64,000 bases of DNA from DAMCZI01 sp032095175 (GCA_032095175.1 DAMCZI010000001.1:62001-126000), one strand, 5' to 3'. Counted from the stretch's first letter, positions 44,791-54,318 are shown. The notes: generated by a model from the sequence alone, not told the origin. Numbers and translations: made by a program.

Positions 44791-46074
44791 ATGGAAAAAA
44801 CAAATTGTGCGGCAGCTAAAAAAGATTTTAACATACTAATTATGTATTTTATTTTTATTATGTATTTTTTTATACAACCAATGGATTTGCTTTTAAGCAG
44901 GTATATTACAGGTACACAATTTACACATCTGAGTGAAACTGCATTACTAATGCTGTCAATATTGTTTGTGACCAATATAAATAATAAAGTAAAAATTAGG
45001 ATAAAAATTGATTTGCAGCTATTAGTATCAATAACACTGTTGATTATTATTTTAATACAAGTTTTGTATTTCTTTTCTATTAAATATAAACCAATTATAA
45101 ATGGCTACCAAATGTATATTTATTTTCTTAAAATTGTTGGCAGCAATTATATCATCCTGTGGGTTGTAGGCAATTATGCTGTGTTTTTCCATAGGATTTT
45201 ACAAAATAGGGCGATTAAAAATATAACATATATAATATATCTGATTTTTGTGTTTTTGATTATTTTTATGACAATACAGAATAGTGGATTTGGTTTTGAC
45301 ATAACCAAAATGTCAATCATGGGACATGGGGTAAACATTGTTGATGAAAATTTTGATTATCTATCTTTTTCTGATAGATTTGCGATGGCTACTTTATTTA
45401 TTATTTCTACAATAAAAAATAAATACTTAAAAATTTTAACCAGTGTTTCAGGTATATTGTTACTTACCCTTACATTATCAAGAACTTCACTTTACATGTT
45501 TACACTAATAATATTTGCTATTTGGTTGAAATACTTCATCAATTCGAAGAAAAAGTTATCAATAATATATTTGATGCTATTTGTTACATTTATTGCACTG
45601 TATAGTTTTAAGGATAATTTGACAGCATCAAGTATCAATAACCGAGATAATCGCATGGGCGTCCTTTTAACTGATCGTGAAAGAGATGGATCTTTTCAAG
45701 GCAGAAAACTGCTTAAAACTATGGGCGAAGAAACAATCAGGAAAAATTGGTTCTTTGGAAAGTTCCTTTATGAAGTAGAAAGAGATCAAAAACATGGTGG
45801 GTATATACATAGCATTAAATCCTATTGGGCTGAATATGGACTTATTGTATTTATACTTGTTTTATTCCTCAGTGCTTACTTGCTTGTCAAAATGAGTATA
45901 TGCTTTTATAGGGAAAAGGAAAATCCAATTTTGGTTTTTATTTTCTCATATACCATATATGTTGTTATTTCATTATATTTTAGCAGGTCGTATTTTTCAC
46001 CTTATATCTGGTTTGTATTTTCTTCGGGATATAAATGTCTGGATATAATGCATACCACGGTAAAGATTGATTAA
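44791..46074 (+). CDS. wzy: Wzy-like polysaccharide polymerase
   Basis: A 427-residue integral membrane protein with about 10-11 hydrophobic segments, a long external loop around residues 270-345 and no soluble catalytic motif, as usual for Wzy polymerases. Local KFLYEVERDQKHGGYIHSIK with the nearby WAEYGL resembles the conserved HNxxL/xxEyG region of O-antigen polymerase/ligase proteins. The assignment rests on topology and position between the flippase and ugd genes. ATG 44791 behind AAGGAG. Confidence 0.75.
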   Translation: MEKTNCAAAKKDFNILIMYFIFIMYFFIQPMDLLLSRYITGTQFTHLSETALLMLSILFVTNINNKVKIRIKIDLQLLVSITLLIIILIQVLYFFSIKYKPIINGYQMYIYFLKIVGSNYIILWVVGNYAVFFHRILQNRAIKNITYIIYLIFVFLIIFMTIQNSGFGFDITKMSIMGHGVNIVDENFDYLSFSDRFAMATLFIISTIKNKYLKILTSVSGILLLTLTLSRTSLYMFTLIIFAIWLKYFINSKKKLSIIYLMLFVTFIALYSFKDNLTASSINNRDNRMGVLLTDRERDGSFQGRKLLKTMGEETIRKNWFFGKFLYEVERDQKHGGYIHSIKSYWAEYGLIVFILVLFLSAYLLVKMSICFYREKENPILVFIFSYTIYVVISLYFSRSYFSPYIWFVFSSGYKCLDIMHTTVKID

Positions 46075-46086
46075 GGGGGTGATTTT

Positions 46087-47427
46087 ATGAACAAGATAGC
46101 TATTATTGGTAGCGGATATGTAGGCCTTGTAAGCGGAACATGCTTAGCTGATTTTGGTATGGAGGTAACCTGCGTTGATAACAACAAAGATAAAATTGAT
46201 ATGCTTAAAAAAGGTATAATTCCAATTTATGAACCGGAGCTTAGCAGTATGGTTGAAAAAAATATTTACTATAAAAGGTTGAATTTCACAACAGACATAA
46301 AAAAAGCTGTAGAGGAAAATGAGGTAATATTTATTGCAGTAGGAACGCCTCCTGCAGAGGATGGAAGTGCAGATTTGCAGTATGTTATGCAGGTAGCAGG
46401 GGATATTGCAAAATATATGAATGGCTATAAGGTTATAGTAGATAAGTCAACCGTACCAGTAGGAACAGGCCAAAAGGTAAAAAAGATTATAAGTGAAGCA
46501 TTAAAGAAAAGGGGAGAAAAATTCAATTTTGATTTAGTTTCAAATCCTGAATTCTTAAGGGAAGGTGCAGCTATTAGAGATTTTACCCATCCGGATAGGG
46601 TTGTGCTAGGTGCTGAGTCTGAGAAGGCGATTGAAATAATGAAAGAAGTATACAGAGTCTTATACCTGAATGAAACACCATTTCTTATAACTAATATAGA
46701 AACTGCGGAATTGATAAAATATGCTTCTAATTCTTTTTTGGCAACTAGAATTACCTTTATTAACGAGTTGACCGAGCTTTGTGAAAAGGTAGGAGCAAAT
46801 ATACAGCATGTATCAAAGGGAATGGGAATGGACGGAAGAATAGGACCTAAGTTTTTGCATGCAGGACCTGGCTATGGTGGAAGCTGCTTTCCTAAGGATA
46901 TACAAGCATTGTTGAAAATTGGAAGGGATTATGGCTGTGAACTTTCAATTATTGCTTCAACTATAAAAGCAAATGATAATCAGAAGTTCAGAATGATAAA
47001 TAAAATCACAAATATAATGGGAAGTGTTGAAGGGAAAACAATTTGTGTTTTAGGACTGGCATTTAAACCTGAAACAGATGATATGAGAGAGGCACCGGCG
47101 TTGACAATAATAAAAGAGCTTTATAAAAGGGGTGCTGTTTTTAAAGTCTATGATCCACAGGCATTTAAGGAAGCTAGATGGAGATTTGAAGATATAAAGG
47201 ATAGAATAACCTATTGTGATGATGAATATATTGCAGTTAAAGATGCAGATGCTCTTGTTATAATTACGGAATGGAATCAGTTCAGAAATCTTAATCTTGA
47301 TAAAATAAGAAAATCAATGAAGGATAGTTACTTCTTTGATTTGAGAAATATATATAACCCTGTCAAAGTCTCTGAAATGGGATTTAAATATTATTCAATT
47401 GGAAGACCTCTTGTACTAATGCCGTAG
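46087..47427 (+). CDS. ugd: UDP-glucose 6-dehydrogenase
   Basis: A 446-residue enzyme with the Rossmann motif GSGYVGLVSG at the N-terminus, GTPPAEDGSADL, STVPVGTG, and the catalytic Cys in GYGGSCFPKD. It oxidises UDP-glucose to UDP-glucuronic acid, so the polymer very likely contains glucuronic acid or a derivative. ATG 46087 follows GGGGGTGA. Confidence 0.92.
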   Translation: MNKIAIIGSGYVGLVSGTCLADFGMEVTCVDNNKDKIDMLKKGIIPIYEPELSSMVEKNIYYKRLNFTTDIKKAVEENEVIFIAVGTPPAEDGSADLQYVMQVAGDIAKYMNGYKVIVDKSTVPVGTGQKVKKIISEALKKRGEKFNFDLVSNPEFLREGAAIRDFTHPDRVVLGAESEKAIEIMKEVYRVLYLNETPFLITNIETAELIKYASNSFLATRITFINELTELCEKVGANIQHVSKGMGMDGRIGPKFLHAGPGYGGSCFPKDIQALLKIGRDYGCELSIIASTIKANDNQKFRMINKITNIMGSVEGKTICVLGLAFKPETDDMREAPALTIIKELYKRGAVFKVYDPQAFKEARWRFEDIKDRITYCDDEYIAVKDADALVIITEWNQFRNLNLDKIRKSMKDSYFFDLRNIYNPVKVSEMGFKYYSIGRPLVLMP

Positions 47428-47513
47428 GTAATTCCTAGGATTGCGCAGATGAAAAATCATAGCAAAAATAATTGCTCATTGTTAATGAATTTTGTTTTAA
47501 GGAGATGAAGAAT

Positions 47514-48083
47514 ATGATTAATTCAAAGGAAGATTATATTAACTACTTAAATGCTGACAAAAAAAGTTTAGGTATAAAAAGAAAGAGACCTATAATATTC
47601 AGGGACGAAATTTGGAAATTCGAAAGATTAATGCGGAAAATTGAATATTATATGAATTGTAAAAAGTCATTTGTGTGGAAACCATTTTATTTATTCCTAA
47701 GATGGAAATACCACAGACTAAGTATAAGATTATCTTTTGAGATACCATTAAATGTGATTGGGCCGGGGGTGTCATTGGCCCATAGGGGAATAATAATCAG
47801 CCCTGGTGCTAAAATAGGGAAAAATTGCAGAATTCATAATGGCGTAAATATAGGGACTGAGGCCGGTTATGATTATAGAGCACCAATCATAGGGGATAAT
47901 GTTTACATTGGCCCGGGAGTTAAAATGTATGGGAAAATAGAAATTGCAAATGGAATTGCTATAGGAGCAAATGCAGTTGTAAATAAATCATTTACTGAAC
48001 CTAATATTACAATCGCTGGGGTACCTGCTGTTAAAATAAGTTCTAAAGGCTCTATGGGCATCATAATTACTGGTGCTGACTAG
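47514..48083 (+). CDS. Serine-acetyltransferase-like hexapeptide acyltransferase
   Basis: A roughly 189-residue protein with an N-terminal helical part and C-terminal left-handed beta-helix repeats (GPGVSLAHRGIIISPGAKIG, IGDNVYIGPGVKMYG, GANAVVNKSF). The H in LAHRGIIIS and NVNIGTEAG resemble CysE-type acetyltransferases adapted to polysaccharide O-acetylation. AAGGAG at 47499-47504 favours ATG 47514; ATG 47505 lies too close to it. Second acetyltransferase of the cluster. Confidence 0.8.
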   Translation: MINSKEDYINYLNADKKSLGIKRKRPIIFRDEIWKFERLMRKIEYYMNCKKSFVWKPFYLFLRWKYHRLSIRLSFEIPLNVIGPGVSLAHRGIIISPGAKIGKNCRIHNGVNIGTEAGYDYRAPIIGDNVYIGPGVKMYGKIEIANGIAIGANAVVNKSFTEPNITIAGVPAVKISSKGSMGIIITGAD

Positions 48084-48099
48084 ATGTTTAAGGAGAAAA

Positions 48100-49185
48100 A
48101 TGCCTTTAAGGGGAGAGGTGCTTTTGAAAGATAAAATATGCATGGTAGGCCCAGATCCCAAAGTAATGGGTGGAATTGCTACAGTAGTTTCTGGTTATCT
48201 AAATTCATCATTGATTAAGGAATATGATATTACATATGTATCATCTTATAAAGATGGTAATAAACTAAAGAAATTTATAGTTGCTGTATTAGCTTATATA
48301 AAATTTATATGGATATGCACTTTTAATAGACCCAATATTATACACATACATTCATCTTTTGGAGCGAGTTTTTACAGGAAGATGTTTTTTATAATTATAG
48401 GGAAGTTGTTTGCTATTCCAATTATTAACCATATTCATGGGGCTGAATTTGATAAGTTTTATACTAAGGCGACATCTAAAAAGAAAAAGCTTATATATAA
48501 AATTTATTTAATGTGTTACAAAATTATAGTGCTCTCAAAAGAATGGAAGGATAAGTTTGAAAAAGTGATAGATGGTTCAAAAATAGAAATTGTAGAAAAC
48601 TTCTCAGTTGTTCCAAGTAACATAACTGCTGCTGAAAACAGAGACAATGTCGTTTTGTTTTTGGGATATATAGGAATTAGAAAAGGAGCTTATGACATAC
48701 CAAATGTGGTAAAGGAAGTAATAAAATATGTGCCTAATGTCAGATTTATCCTCTGTGGAAATGGCGAAGTAGATAAACTAAAAAGAATAATAAAAGAAAA
48801 TAATTTGGATAAAAATATAGAACTAACTGGATGGATAAATAATAAACAAAAATATGAATTATTAAATACAAGTAAAATATATTTTCTTCCCTCTTATAAT
48901 GAGGGATTACCTATGTCAATTTTAGAAGGTATGTCATATGGGTTACCCATTGTTTCCACAAATGTTGGAGGTATACCAACTGTAATATCCTCAGGTTTTA
49001 ATGGGTTTATATATGACCCTGGAAGCACATTAGAATTTGCAAATGCAATATTGAAACTACTAAAGAATCAGCAATTGTGTACAGAAATACATAAAAATAA
49101 TATTAATATGATAGTTAAAAAATATAGTCTGGAAGTTAATGTGAGCAAAATATCTGCAATTTATCATCAAATTGAAAGGATGTAG
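48100..49185 (+). CDS. Glycosyltransferase family 4
   Basis: A GT4 transferase of about 361 residues: N-terminal MGGIATVVSGYL, HIHSSFGASFYRK, then FLGYIGIRKGAYDIPNV, the EX7E-like YNEGLPMSILEGMSYGLPIV and STNVGGIPTVI. It is the last glycosyltransferase of the cluster and ends 45 bases before the YitT remnant. The start is uncertain: ATG 48100 follows AAGGAG, TTG 48124 follows GGAGAGGTG. Confidence 0.85.
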   Translation: MPLRGEVLLKDKICMVGPDPKVMGGIATVVSGYLNSSLIKEYDITYVSSYKDGNKLKKFIVAVLAYIKFIWICTFNRPNIIHIHSSFGASFYRKMFFIIIGKLFAIPIINHIHGAEFDKFYTKATSKKKKLIYKIYLMCYKIIVLSKEWKDKFEKVIDGSKIEIVENFSVVPSNITAAENRDNVVLFLGYIGIRKGAYDIPNVVKEVIKYVPNVRFILCGNGEVDKLKRIIKENNLDKNIELTGWINNKQKYELLNTSKIYFLPSYNEGLPMSILEGMSYGLPIVSTNVGGIPTVISSGFNGFIYDPGSTLEFANAILKLLKNQQLCTEIHKNNINMIVKKYSLEVNVSKISAIYHQIERM

Positions 49186-49230
49186 GTGCAGGTACAAGTT
49201 TTTGTGGCAAAATTTTGTTTTATATGTTGC

Positions 49231-49410
49231 TGAGGATAAGTATGAAATTCAAAGTTTAATGGCACAAAATGAATTTTCTTATCTTATGGAATTTATTAAA
49301 AAAGAACAAATAGATGCATTTATTACGTCAGGAACAATTAGTGAAATTTATGGCAAACTTGAGTAAAGGGAATCAAAAGTAACCCAAAAGTATTAATGGA
49401 AAATAAATGA
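49231..49410 (+). pseudogene. YitT C-terminal remnant (direct repeat copy 2)
   Basis: DNA from tgaggataag onward repeats 27909-28089 nearly base for base, encoding the DUF2179 tail (YEIQSLMAQNEFSYLMEF and on). A one-base deletion near 49363 shifts the frame and creates a stop, while the original reading continues in another frame to 49410. There is no upstream gene body, so it is a dead fragment marking the far border of the polysaccharide island. Confidence 0.85.
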
Positions 49411-49416
49411 ATTAAG

Positions 49417-49463
49417 GAACAGATTACTGTAGGATTTAGCAGTAATCTGTTCTTTGTTTTTTG
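49417..49463 (+). terminator. Rho-independent terminator at the end of the island
   Basis: gaacagattactg (49417-49429) pairs perfectly with cagtaatctgttc (49440-49452), followed by tttgtttttt. Confidence 0.85.
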
Positions 49464-49564
49464 TAGAAAAGTATGTAATAATCGTATTAAGAATAAAAAA
49501 TAAGTTAATAAAAGGAATTAATAAAATATTGCATAGAAAAAATAATAGAAAAGGGCGGATTGGG

Positions 49565-50323
49565 ATGTATTTACCAGAGAAGATACAGAAATATATCAAA
49601 GATATGGAGTTACAAAATGATCATGAAGGAATGTCAAAAGCAAAGGTAATTAAATGCACAGAACAAAATAAAGAATTATACCTAAAGATAGAAAAGGTAT
49701 CTAGTGAGACAGAGAGGGAATATAATGTTTATCAATGGCTTCAAGGTAAACTACCAGTACCAAAGATTATATGTAGAGTAATTGAAAATGATACTGCCTA
49801 TATGCTGCTTGAAAAGGCAGAAGGTCTGATGCTGGAAGATGATTTATATAGAAGCAATCCTGATTTATTAATTAAGCTTGCAGCAGATGGAATAAATCAA
49901 TTACAAAAGCTTGATGTATCTGAATGCAAATTTGACAGCACAATTGATTATAAACTGAAAAAAGCAAAAGAACGTATAGATAAGGGATTTTATACAGAAG
50001 TAGATCATAATAAATACACTGAGGGCATTAACAATACAGATGAAGCGTATGAGTATTTAGTGAAAAATAAACCAAAAGAAATATTGGTATTTAGCCATGG
50101 TGATTATTGCCTTAATAATTTCTTTTCTGATGGAAACTCGATAACAGGATACATAGATATGGGTCGCGGCGGTATTGCTGATAGACATCAAGATGTTGCA
50201 TTGTGTATACGTGAACTTTTGGACTTCCCATCAGAATATACAGATAGATTTTTAAAAAATCTTAAATTTAAGCCAGATATGAAATTAATAAGATATTATA
50301 TATTGCTTGATGAGTTATTTTAA
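49565..50323 (+). CDS. APH(3')-like aminoglycoside phosphotransferase
   Basis: A 252-residue kinase of the APH/choline kinase fold, with layout like APH(3') enzymes (slightly shorter). The catalytic loop VFSHGDYCLNNFF (HGDxxxxN) and the metal motif GYIDMGRGGIADRHQDVALC are conserved, as is the N-terminal ATP-site Lys in LYLKIEK. It may phosphorylate aminoglycosides, but chromosomal homologues without resistance function exist. ATG 49565 is chosen from protein length; no strong ribosome site is seen. The upstream terminator isolates it from the island. Confidence 0.78.
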   Translation: MYLPEKIQKYIKDMELQNDHEGMSKAKVIKCTEQNKELYLKIEKVSSETEREYNVYQWLQGKLPVPKIICRVIENDTAYMLLEKAEGLMLEDDLYRSNPDLLIKLAADGINQLQKLDVSECKFDSTIDYKLKKAKERIDKGFYTEVDHNKYTEGINNTDEAYEYLVKNKPKEILVFSHGDYCLNNFFSDGNSITGYIDMGRGGIADRHQDVALCIRELLDFPSEYTDRFLKNLKFKPDMKLIRYYILLDELF

Positions 50324-50419
50324 TTATGATTAACAACATTACTTTATAGAACGAGACACATAAAATTTTGGGTAATTTATATAGAGAATAGTGTGTAACA
50401 GATTAATAGTACAAAATTC

Positions 50420-51622
50420 CTACCATATTTTGTATATTTCCATAAGTAGATTATTTATTTCTAATAAACCGTTCATTTCGCTTTTTTGTGCAGCTTTTAG
50501 TAATTTTACTGCTTTTTCCTTCTGCTCTTCAGTAATATTAGAATCAAGAATTTTGCTTAATGGAAACATATTAGATAATTGCATTAATGATGCAGCAGTA
50601 TTTTCATAATTTGAGATTGCACGATCAAATATATCGTTCATAATACCTACACGTAATTTAGCTTCTTGTAAGAATAATGAAGCTAGTTTTTTGCACTTTG
50701 CCCAGAATGAAGCATTATAAGCAACTCCATAATAATCGAAAGTTTCATTAGAAAGTGCCTCCCACCATACTTGATAAGCACAGGTGCCCATTGTATATCC
50801 AGGGTTGGGAGGATAGATGTCGGGGTTGTTAACACTTACCGCATATTCAAACATATCTTTAAGGGTTTTGAGGTTATCGGAAATGTTGCCAGGACGTATG
50901 ATATGAACCTCCAGTACACCCCATTCACTTTTACCAAGCTCGTCAAATGGTTTAGGTCCTGCAATTTTCATGGACTCTTGATCAATATAATAATAACCTA
51001 CCTTGTCATACCCAGCAATAAGGTAGTATAAGGGCTTATCCATTTCCCAAGCATAACAAGGGAACCCCTTGCTTATTGAATCACGGATTATGTCCCATGC
51101 TTCCTTACGCTTTTGTTCAATATTACTTTCACATATATATCCACTAAAATATTCATGTATCCCGCCACAATTACGAATTAACTCATCAAAACAGCCTTTA
51201 TCATCCCAAAATTCTGCTCCCATAAATGAAACTTTAGAGTTTATATTCATCATAAAAGCATAGGGAGCTGATATCCATCCAGTTGACACATGAATACCGA
51301 GGTAATCAAGGCTAGATTTTATGCAACCAACAAGAGGCGGTGTGCAAGGATGGTACTTAATACCAGGTAACATAACAGAGCTGTTTTGTCCTTGAATGCT
51401 AGGATTATTTTTGGTATTTATACAAAGTATCTCCTCAATACTTACATTAAACAATTCAGACAATTTTGGCAGAAGAAAAGTATCTGGTAATGTAATACCT
51501 TTTTCCCATTTAGATATAGCTTGAGGTGTTACATTAACCAGATTTGAAAGCTTCTCTTGAGTTATTCCCATCTTTTTGCGTACAGTAAATATCTTCTTGC
51601 CTACCTCTGTTTTATCTATCAT
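50420..51622 (-). CDS. XRE regulator fused to a papain-like (BtrH/C39-type) domain
   Basis: Residues 1-65 form an HTH_3 domain (GKKIFTVRKKMGITQEKLSN, VTPQAISKWEKG). After a linker, residues 85-250 resemble BtrH-N/C39-like cysteine domains (YHPCTPPLVGCIKSSLDYLG, then FPCYAWEMDKPLYYLIAGYD and YYYIDQES), and residues 300-400 are helical. It could be a one-component sensor that binds or cleaves a peptide or acyl substrate; an active Cys-His pair is only suggested. ATG 51622 is taken because GGAGG lies seven bases upstream; an ATG at 51637 precedes it. It is transcribed away from the DUF and MFS genes. Confidence 0.7.
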   Translation of the reverse strand: MIDKTEVGKKIFTVRKKMGITQEKLSNLVNVTPQAISKWEKGITLPDTFLLPKLSELFNVSIEEILCINTKNNPSIQGQNSSVMLPGIKYHPCTPPLVGCIKSSLDYLGIHVSTGWISAPYAFMMNINSKVSFMGAEFWDDKGCFDELIRNCGGIHEYFSGYICESNIEQKRKEAWDIIRDSISKGFPCYAWEMDKPLYYLIAGYDKVGYYYIDQESMKIAGPKPFDELGKSEWGVLEVHIIRPGNISDNLKTLKDMFEYAVSVNNPDIYPPNPGYTMGTCAYQVWWEALSNETFDYYGVAYNASFWAKCKKLASLFLQEAKLRVGIMNDIFDRAISNYENTAASLMQLSNMFPLSKILDSNITEEQKEKAVKLLKAAQKSEMNGLLEINNLLMEIYKIW

Positions 51623-51847
51623 AGATGAAACCTCCATCTTGTGTAATAATTTTATTATAGGTGATTAACAAAAAATTGTAAATAAATTGGTGTTTATGGA
51701 AATTTAAAATATAGAAACAACTATAAGTTGATTTTTAGTGTTATAAATATTAGGAAAACAACTTTCGATTGTTATACAAGTTAATCTCTGAAAAGTATAC
51801 TTGACATATAGTACACATTACTAAATTTGATATGGAGGATTGATTTT

Positions 51848-52006
51848 ATGGATATCAGAAAAATAACAGAAAGTGACATTGATAATGTATCAGAGTTATT
51901 TATTCAACAAGCAATCCACATTAAAAATCTCAATGATTGTTATTGTAATAATAATGCTTATATTAAAATGGAAGAGTTTCATGTAAATTTTAAAAAGTAC
52001 TTATAA
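51848..52006 (+). CDS. Truncated GNAT-like acetyltransferase (52 residues)
   Basis: A short open frame starting MDIRKITESDIDNVSELFIQ, the usual first strand-helix of GNAT acetyltransferases, but ending after 52 residues, before the acetyl-CoA site. It has a good GGAGG and a TTGACA about 40 bases upstream without a clear -10. Probably a gene fragment or a leftover leader; it is followed after 18 bases by the next gene. Confidence 0.5.
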   Translation: MDIRKITESDIDNVSELFIQQAIHIKNLNDCYCNNNAYIKMEEFHVNFKKYL

Positions 52007-52024
52007 GAAAAGGAAGGGATATTC

Positions 52025-52801
52025 ATGAGCAAGCTTGATTTTATATCTGGCATTAATCAGATACCTTATGATAAAGTAAATGTTATGGAAACTTTAAAAG
52101 AAGAAACCATAAAAGTGCTTGGTCAAGAGAAGTGGAAAGAAATAACTACAAGTATTGAAGTGCCTGAAGACAATATGGAATCAGAACACCTCAATTATAC
52201 AACACGAGAATTACTTAAGCGATTTGATAATTCAATTGATTCAGAAACCTGTAAAAAAATATTTTGTAATGTCAAACATGGATTGAAACATTCCGATTTT
52301 TTATGGGCAAGAGAAAAATTCTTGCAGTACAATGATATTGATATTTTCTGTTCAGCTATGCGTAGAGAAAATCTTGATGGATTTATTCATGCAGCAAAAT
52401 CGGGAGAATTCTTTCACGGGCAGCCTATTGATGAATCCGTGTTACAGTTTGTGATGGATCAGCCATTCCTTTTATATGGAGCAAGGGATAATAATACAAT
52501 TGCAGCAACTGCTATTCCTTGTGAAACACAAAAATATCTAAAAGAAACTGATATTAATAAAAAAAGATATTATGCCTGCCATTGCCAATTTGCTCGCAGA
52601 TCTATTCTACAAAAAGAAGGAGCTGTTTCAAATACCCTGTGTAATTGCAGCCTCGGACATACAAAAATCTTTTGGGAAGCAGTACTTGATACTCCACTTG
52701 ATGGAGAAGTTGTAAGTTCTGTTTTAGGTGGTGGATTACTTTGCCGTTTTGTAATATATCTGCCTGATGAGATTATGAGAAAATATGATCACATTATCTA
52801 A
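52025..52801 (+). CDS. Cys-rich protein of unknown function (CxC...CxCSxG type)
   Basis: A 258-residue soluble protein. The C-terminal half contains YYACHCQFARRSI, NTLCNCSLGHTKIFWEAVLD and LLCRFVIYLP, a conserved-looking pattern of paired cysteines seen in several Clostridia families of unknown function (DUF6144-like; the exact family is not certain). No signal peptide or membrane helix. ATG 52025 is behind AAGGAAGGG. It may be co-transcribed with the truncated GNAT frame; a separate promoter serves the MFS gene downstream. Confidence 0.6.
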   Translation: MSKLDFISGINQIPYDKVNVMETLKEETIKVLGQEKWKEITTSIEVPEDNMESEHLNYTTRELLKRFDNSIDSETCKKIFCNVKHGLKHSDFLWAREKFLQYNDIDIFCSAMRRENLDGFIHAAKSGEFFHGQPIDESVLQFVMDQPFLLYGARDNNTIAATAIPCETQKYLKETDINKKRYYACHCQFARRSILQKEGAVSNTLCNCSLGHTKIFWEAVLDTPLDGEVVSSVLGGGLLCRFVIYLPDEIMRKYDHII

Positions 52802-52862
52802 TTAGTCTAATCATCTCAAATAAAAATTTACTGAGTTAGAGGTAAATTATGTAAAATATGTT

Positions 52863-52892
52863 TTGACAAATAATAATAATAGTGAGTACAAT
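52863..52892 (+). promoter_or_regulatory. Promoter of the MFS gene
   Basis: TTGACA (52863-52868), an 18-base AT-rich spacer, TACAAT (52887-52892), about 42 bases before the MFS start codon. Confidence 0.6.
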
Positions 52893-52933
52893 AATTTTAG
52901 AATCAAATTCATTGGGTAAAGGAGAAAAGTTTT

Positions 52934-54256
52934 ATGGAAAGAAGCCCCGTTACATATGAAGATAGAAGTCTAAAAAAATTTACTATCATTTGGTTGGGAC
53001 AATTTGTTTCTTTGCTTGGCTCTGGTCTTTCAGCATTTGGTTTATCAGTTTGGATTTATATTAAAACAGGCAGTGCAACGCCATTTGCAATGTCTTTTCT
53101 ATGTTCGATTCTACCGACAATTATTTTTGCACCTCTTGCGGGATCCTTTGCTGATAGAAAAAAACGCAAGGTTATAATTATGATGACAGATTCCTTGGAT
53201 GCACTCTTAAAGCTTTTAATGGCGGTTCTGCTTTTTTTTGATTTAATGCATGTATGGATGGTCTATCCGATTCTGTTTATTTCAGCCATACTTTCAACTT
53301 TTCAAGGGCCTGCTTTTAATGCTTCAATTCCAATGCTTGTTCCAGCAAAACATTTAAGCCGAGCTAATGGAATGCTTCAGTTTTCACAGGCTTGCCAAGG
53401 TATGCTTGCACCGATTTTAGCAGGTGCACTATTTCCGATTATAAACTTGAGCGGCCTCTTAACAATTGATTTTGTTTCTTTCTTTTTTGCTATATTTACG
53501 ATTCTTTTTGTAAAAATTCCACAGCCGGAGCTAGAAAAAGAGAAAAAATCTATGTTTAATACGGCAATGGGAGATTTGAAATTTGCATGGAATTATTTAA
53601 TCGAGAAAAAAGGCTTTATAAGTTTATTAGTATCATTTTCAATACTTAATTTTATTGCAAACCTCTCTATAATTTTGATAGGACCTCTTGTTTTATCCAA
53701 TTATGACTCGTCCATTTATGGGACTGTGCAAGCAGTGTATGGTTTAGCTATGGTGCTTGGAGGCGTATTGTCGGGAATTTTGCCTAACACAAATAAAAAG
53801 ATAAAAACCTTATTTATGATGTTAATTATCTCAGGTATTGGACTTGTTATTTCAGGTATATCGATAAGCTGGTATGTTATAGCATTAGGATTTTTTATAT
53901 TCATGATTCCAGTGCCCTATGCCAACACTTTGCTTCAATCTTTAGTTCAAATGAAGATCGAAGCCTCTGTATTGGGAAGAGTAGGAGCCCTAATGTCTGC
54001 TGTATTAAAGTCTATAACACCAATCGCATGTATTTTAGCAGGTCCTCTTGCAGATAATGTATTTGAACCTCTTATGAAAAACGATGGTAGTATAGGTTCT
54101 AACTTTATTGGAAGTTTAATAGGTACAGGCCCGGGAAGAGGTATTGGTTTGTTATTTATTCTGTGTGGAATTATACTTAATGCTGTATGTTTTATCATGT
54201 TGTGCAAAAAACAGATAATGAGTATGGAGAAAAGATTGCCCGATGTTTCAAACTAA
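52934..54256 (+). CDS. MFS transporter, DHA3/macrolide-efflux type
   Basis: A 440-residue permease with about 12 hydrophobic segments. The first helix LGQFVSLLGSGLSAFGLSVW and the loop APLAGSFADRKKRKVIIMMT (the MFS A motif between helices 2 and 3) are typical of MefA/DHA3 efflux proteins. Such pumps export macrolides or other drugs by proton antiport. ATG 52934 behind AAAGGAG; its own promoter and a strong following hairpin make it monocistronic. Confidence 0.82.
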   Translation: MERSPVTYEDRSLKKFTIIWLGQFVSLLGSGLSAFGLSVWIYIKTGSATPFAMSFLCSILPTIIFAPLAGSFADRKKRKVIIMMTDSLDALLKLLMAVLLFFDLMHVWMVYPILFISAILSTFQGPAFNASIPMLVPAKHLSRANGMLQFSQACQGMLAPILAGALFPIINLSGLLTIDFVSFFFAIFTILFVKIPQPELEKEKKSMFNTAMGDLKFAWNYLIEKKGFISLLVSFSILNFIANLSIILIGPLVLSNYDSSIYGTVQAVYGLAMVLGGVLSGILPNTNKKIKTLFMMLIISGIGLVISGISISWYVIALGFFIFMIPVPYANTLLQSLVQMKIEASVLGRVGALMSAVLKSITPIACILAGPLADNVFEPLMKNDGSIGSNFIGSLIGTGPGRGIGLLFILCGIILNAVCFIMLCKKQIMSMEKRLPDVSN

Positions 54257-54272
54257 CTCCCATTGTTAATAT

Positions 54273-54318
54273 AATAGGACATCCACTTAGTGAATACTTT
54301 CTGAGTGGATGTCCTATT
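54273..54318. terminator. Strong hairpin after the MFS gene
   Basis: aataggacatccact (54273-54287) pairs with agtggatgtcctatt (54304-54318) perfectly over 15 bp. The T-run is weak, so it may end or stabilise the transcript. The rest of 54257-54506 shows no credible gene. Confidence 0.6.

Noticed and set aside
48073..48123. Upstream N-terminal extension of the last GT4 glycosyltransferase
   Set aside because: It overlaps the preceding acetyltransferase gene and has no ribosome site; starts at 48100 or 48124 are better supported.
49172..49366. Open frame at the end of the island as a gene
   Set aside because: Its sequence is the repeated tail of the YitT gene with a frameshift and an unrelated 5' extension.
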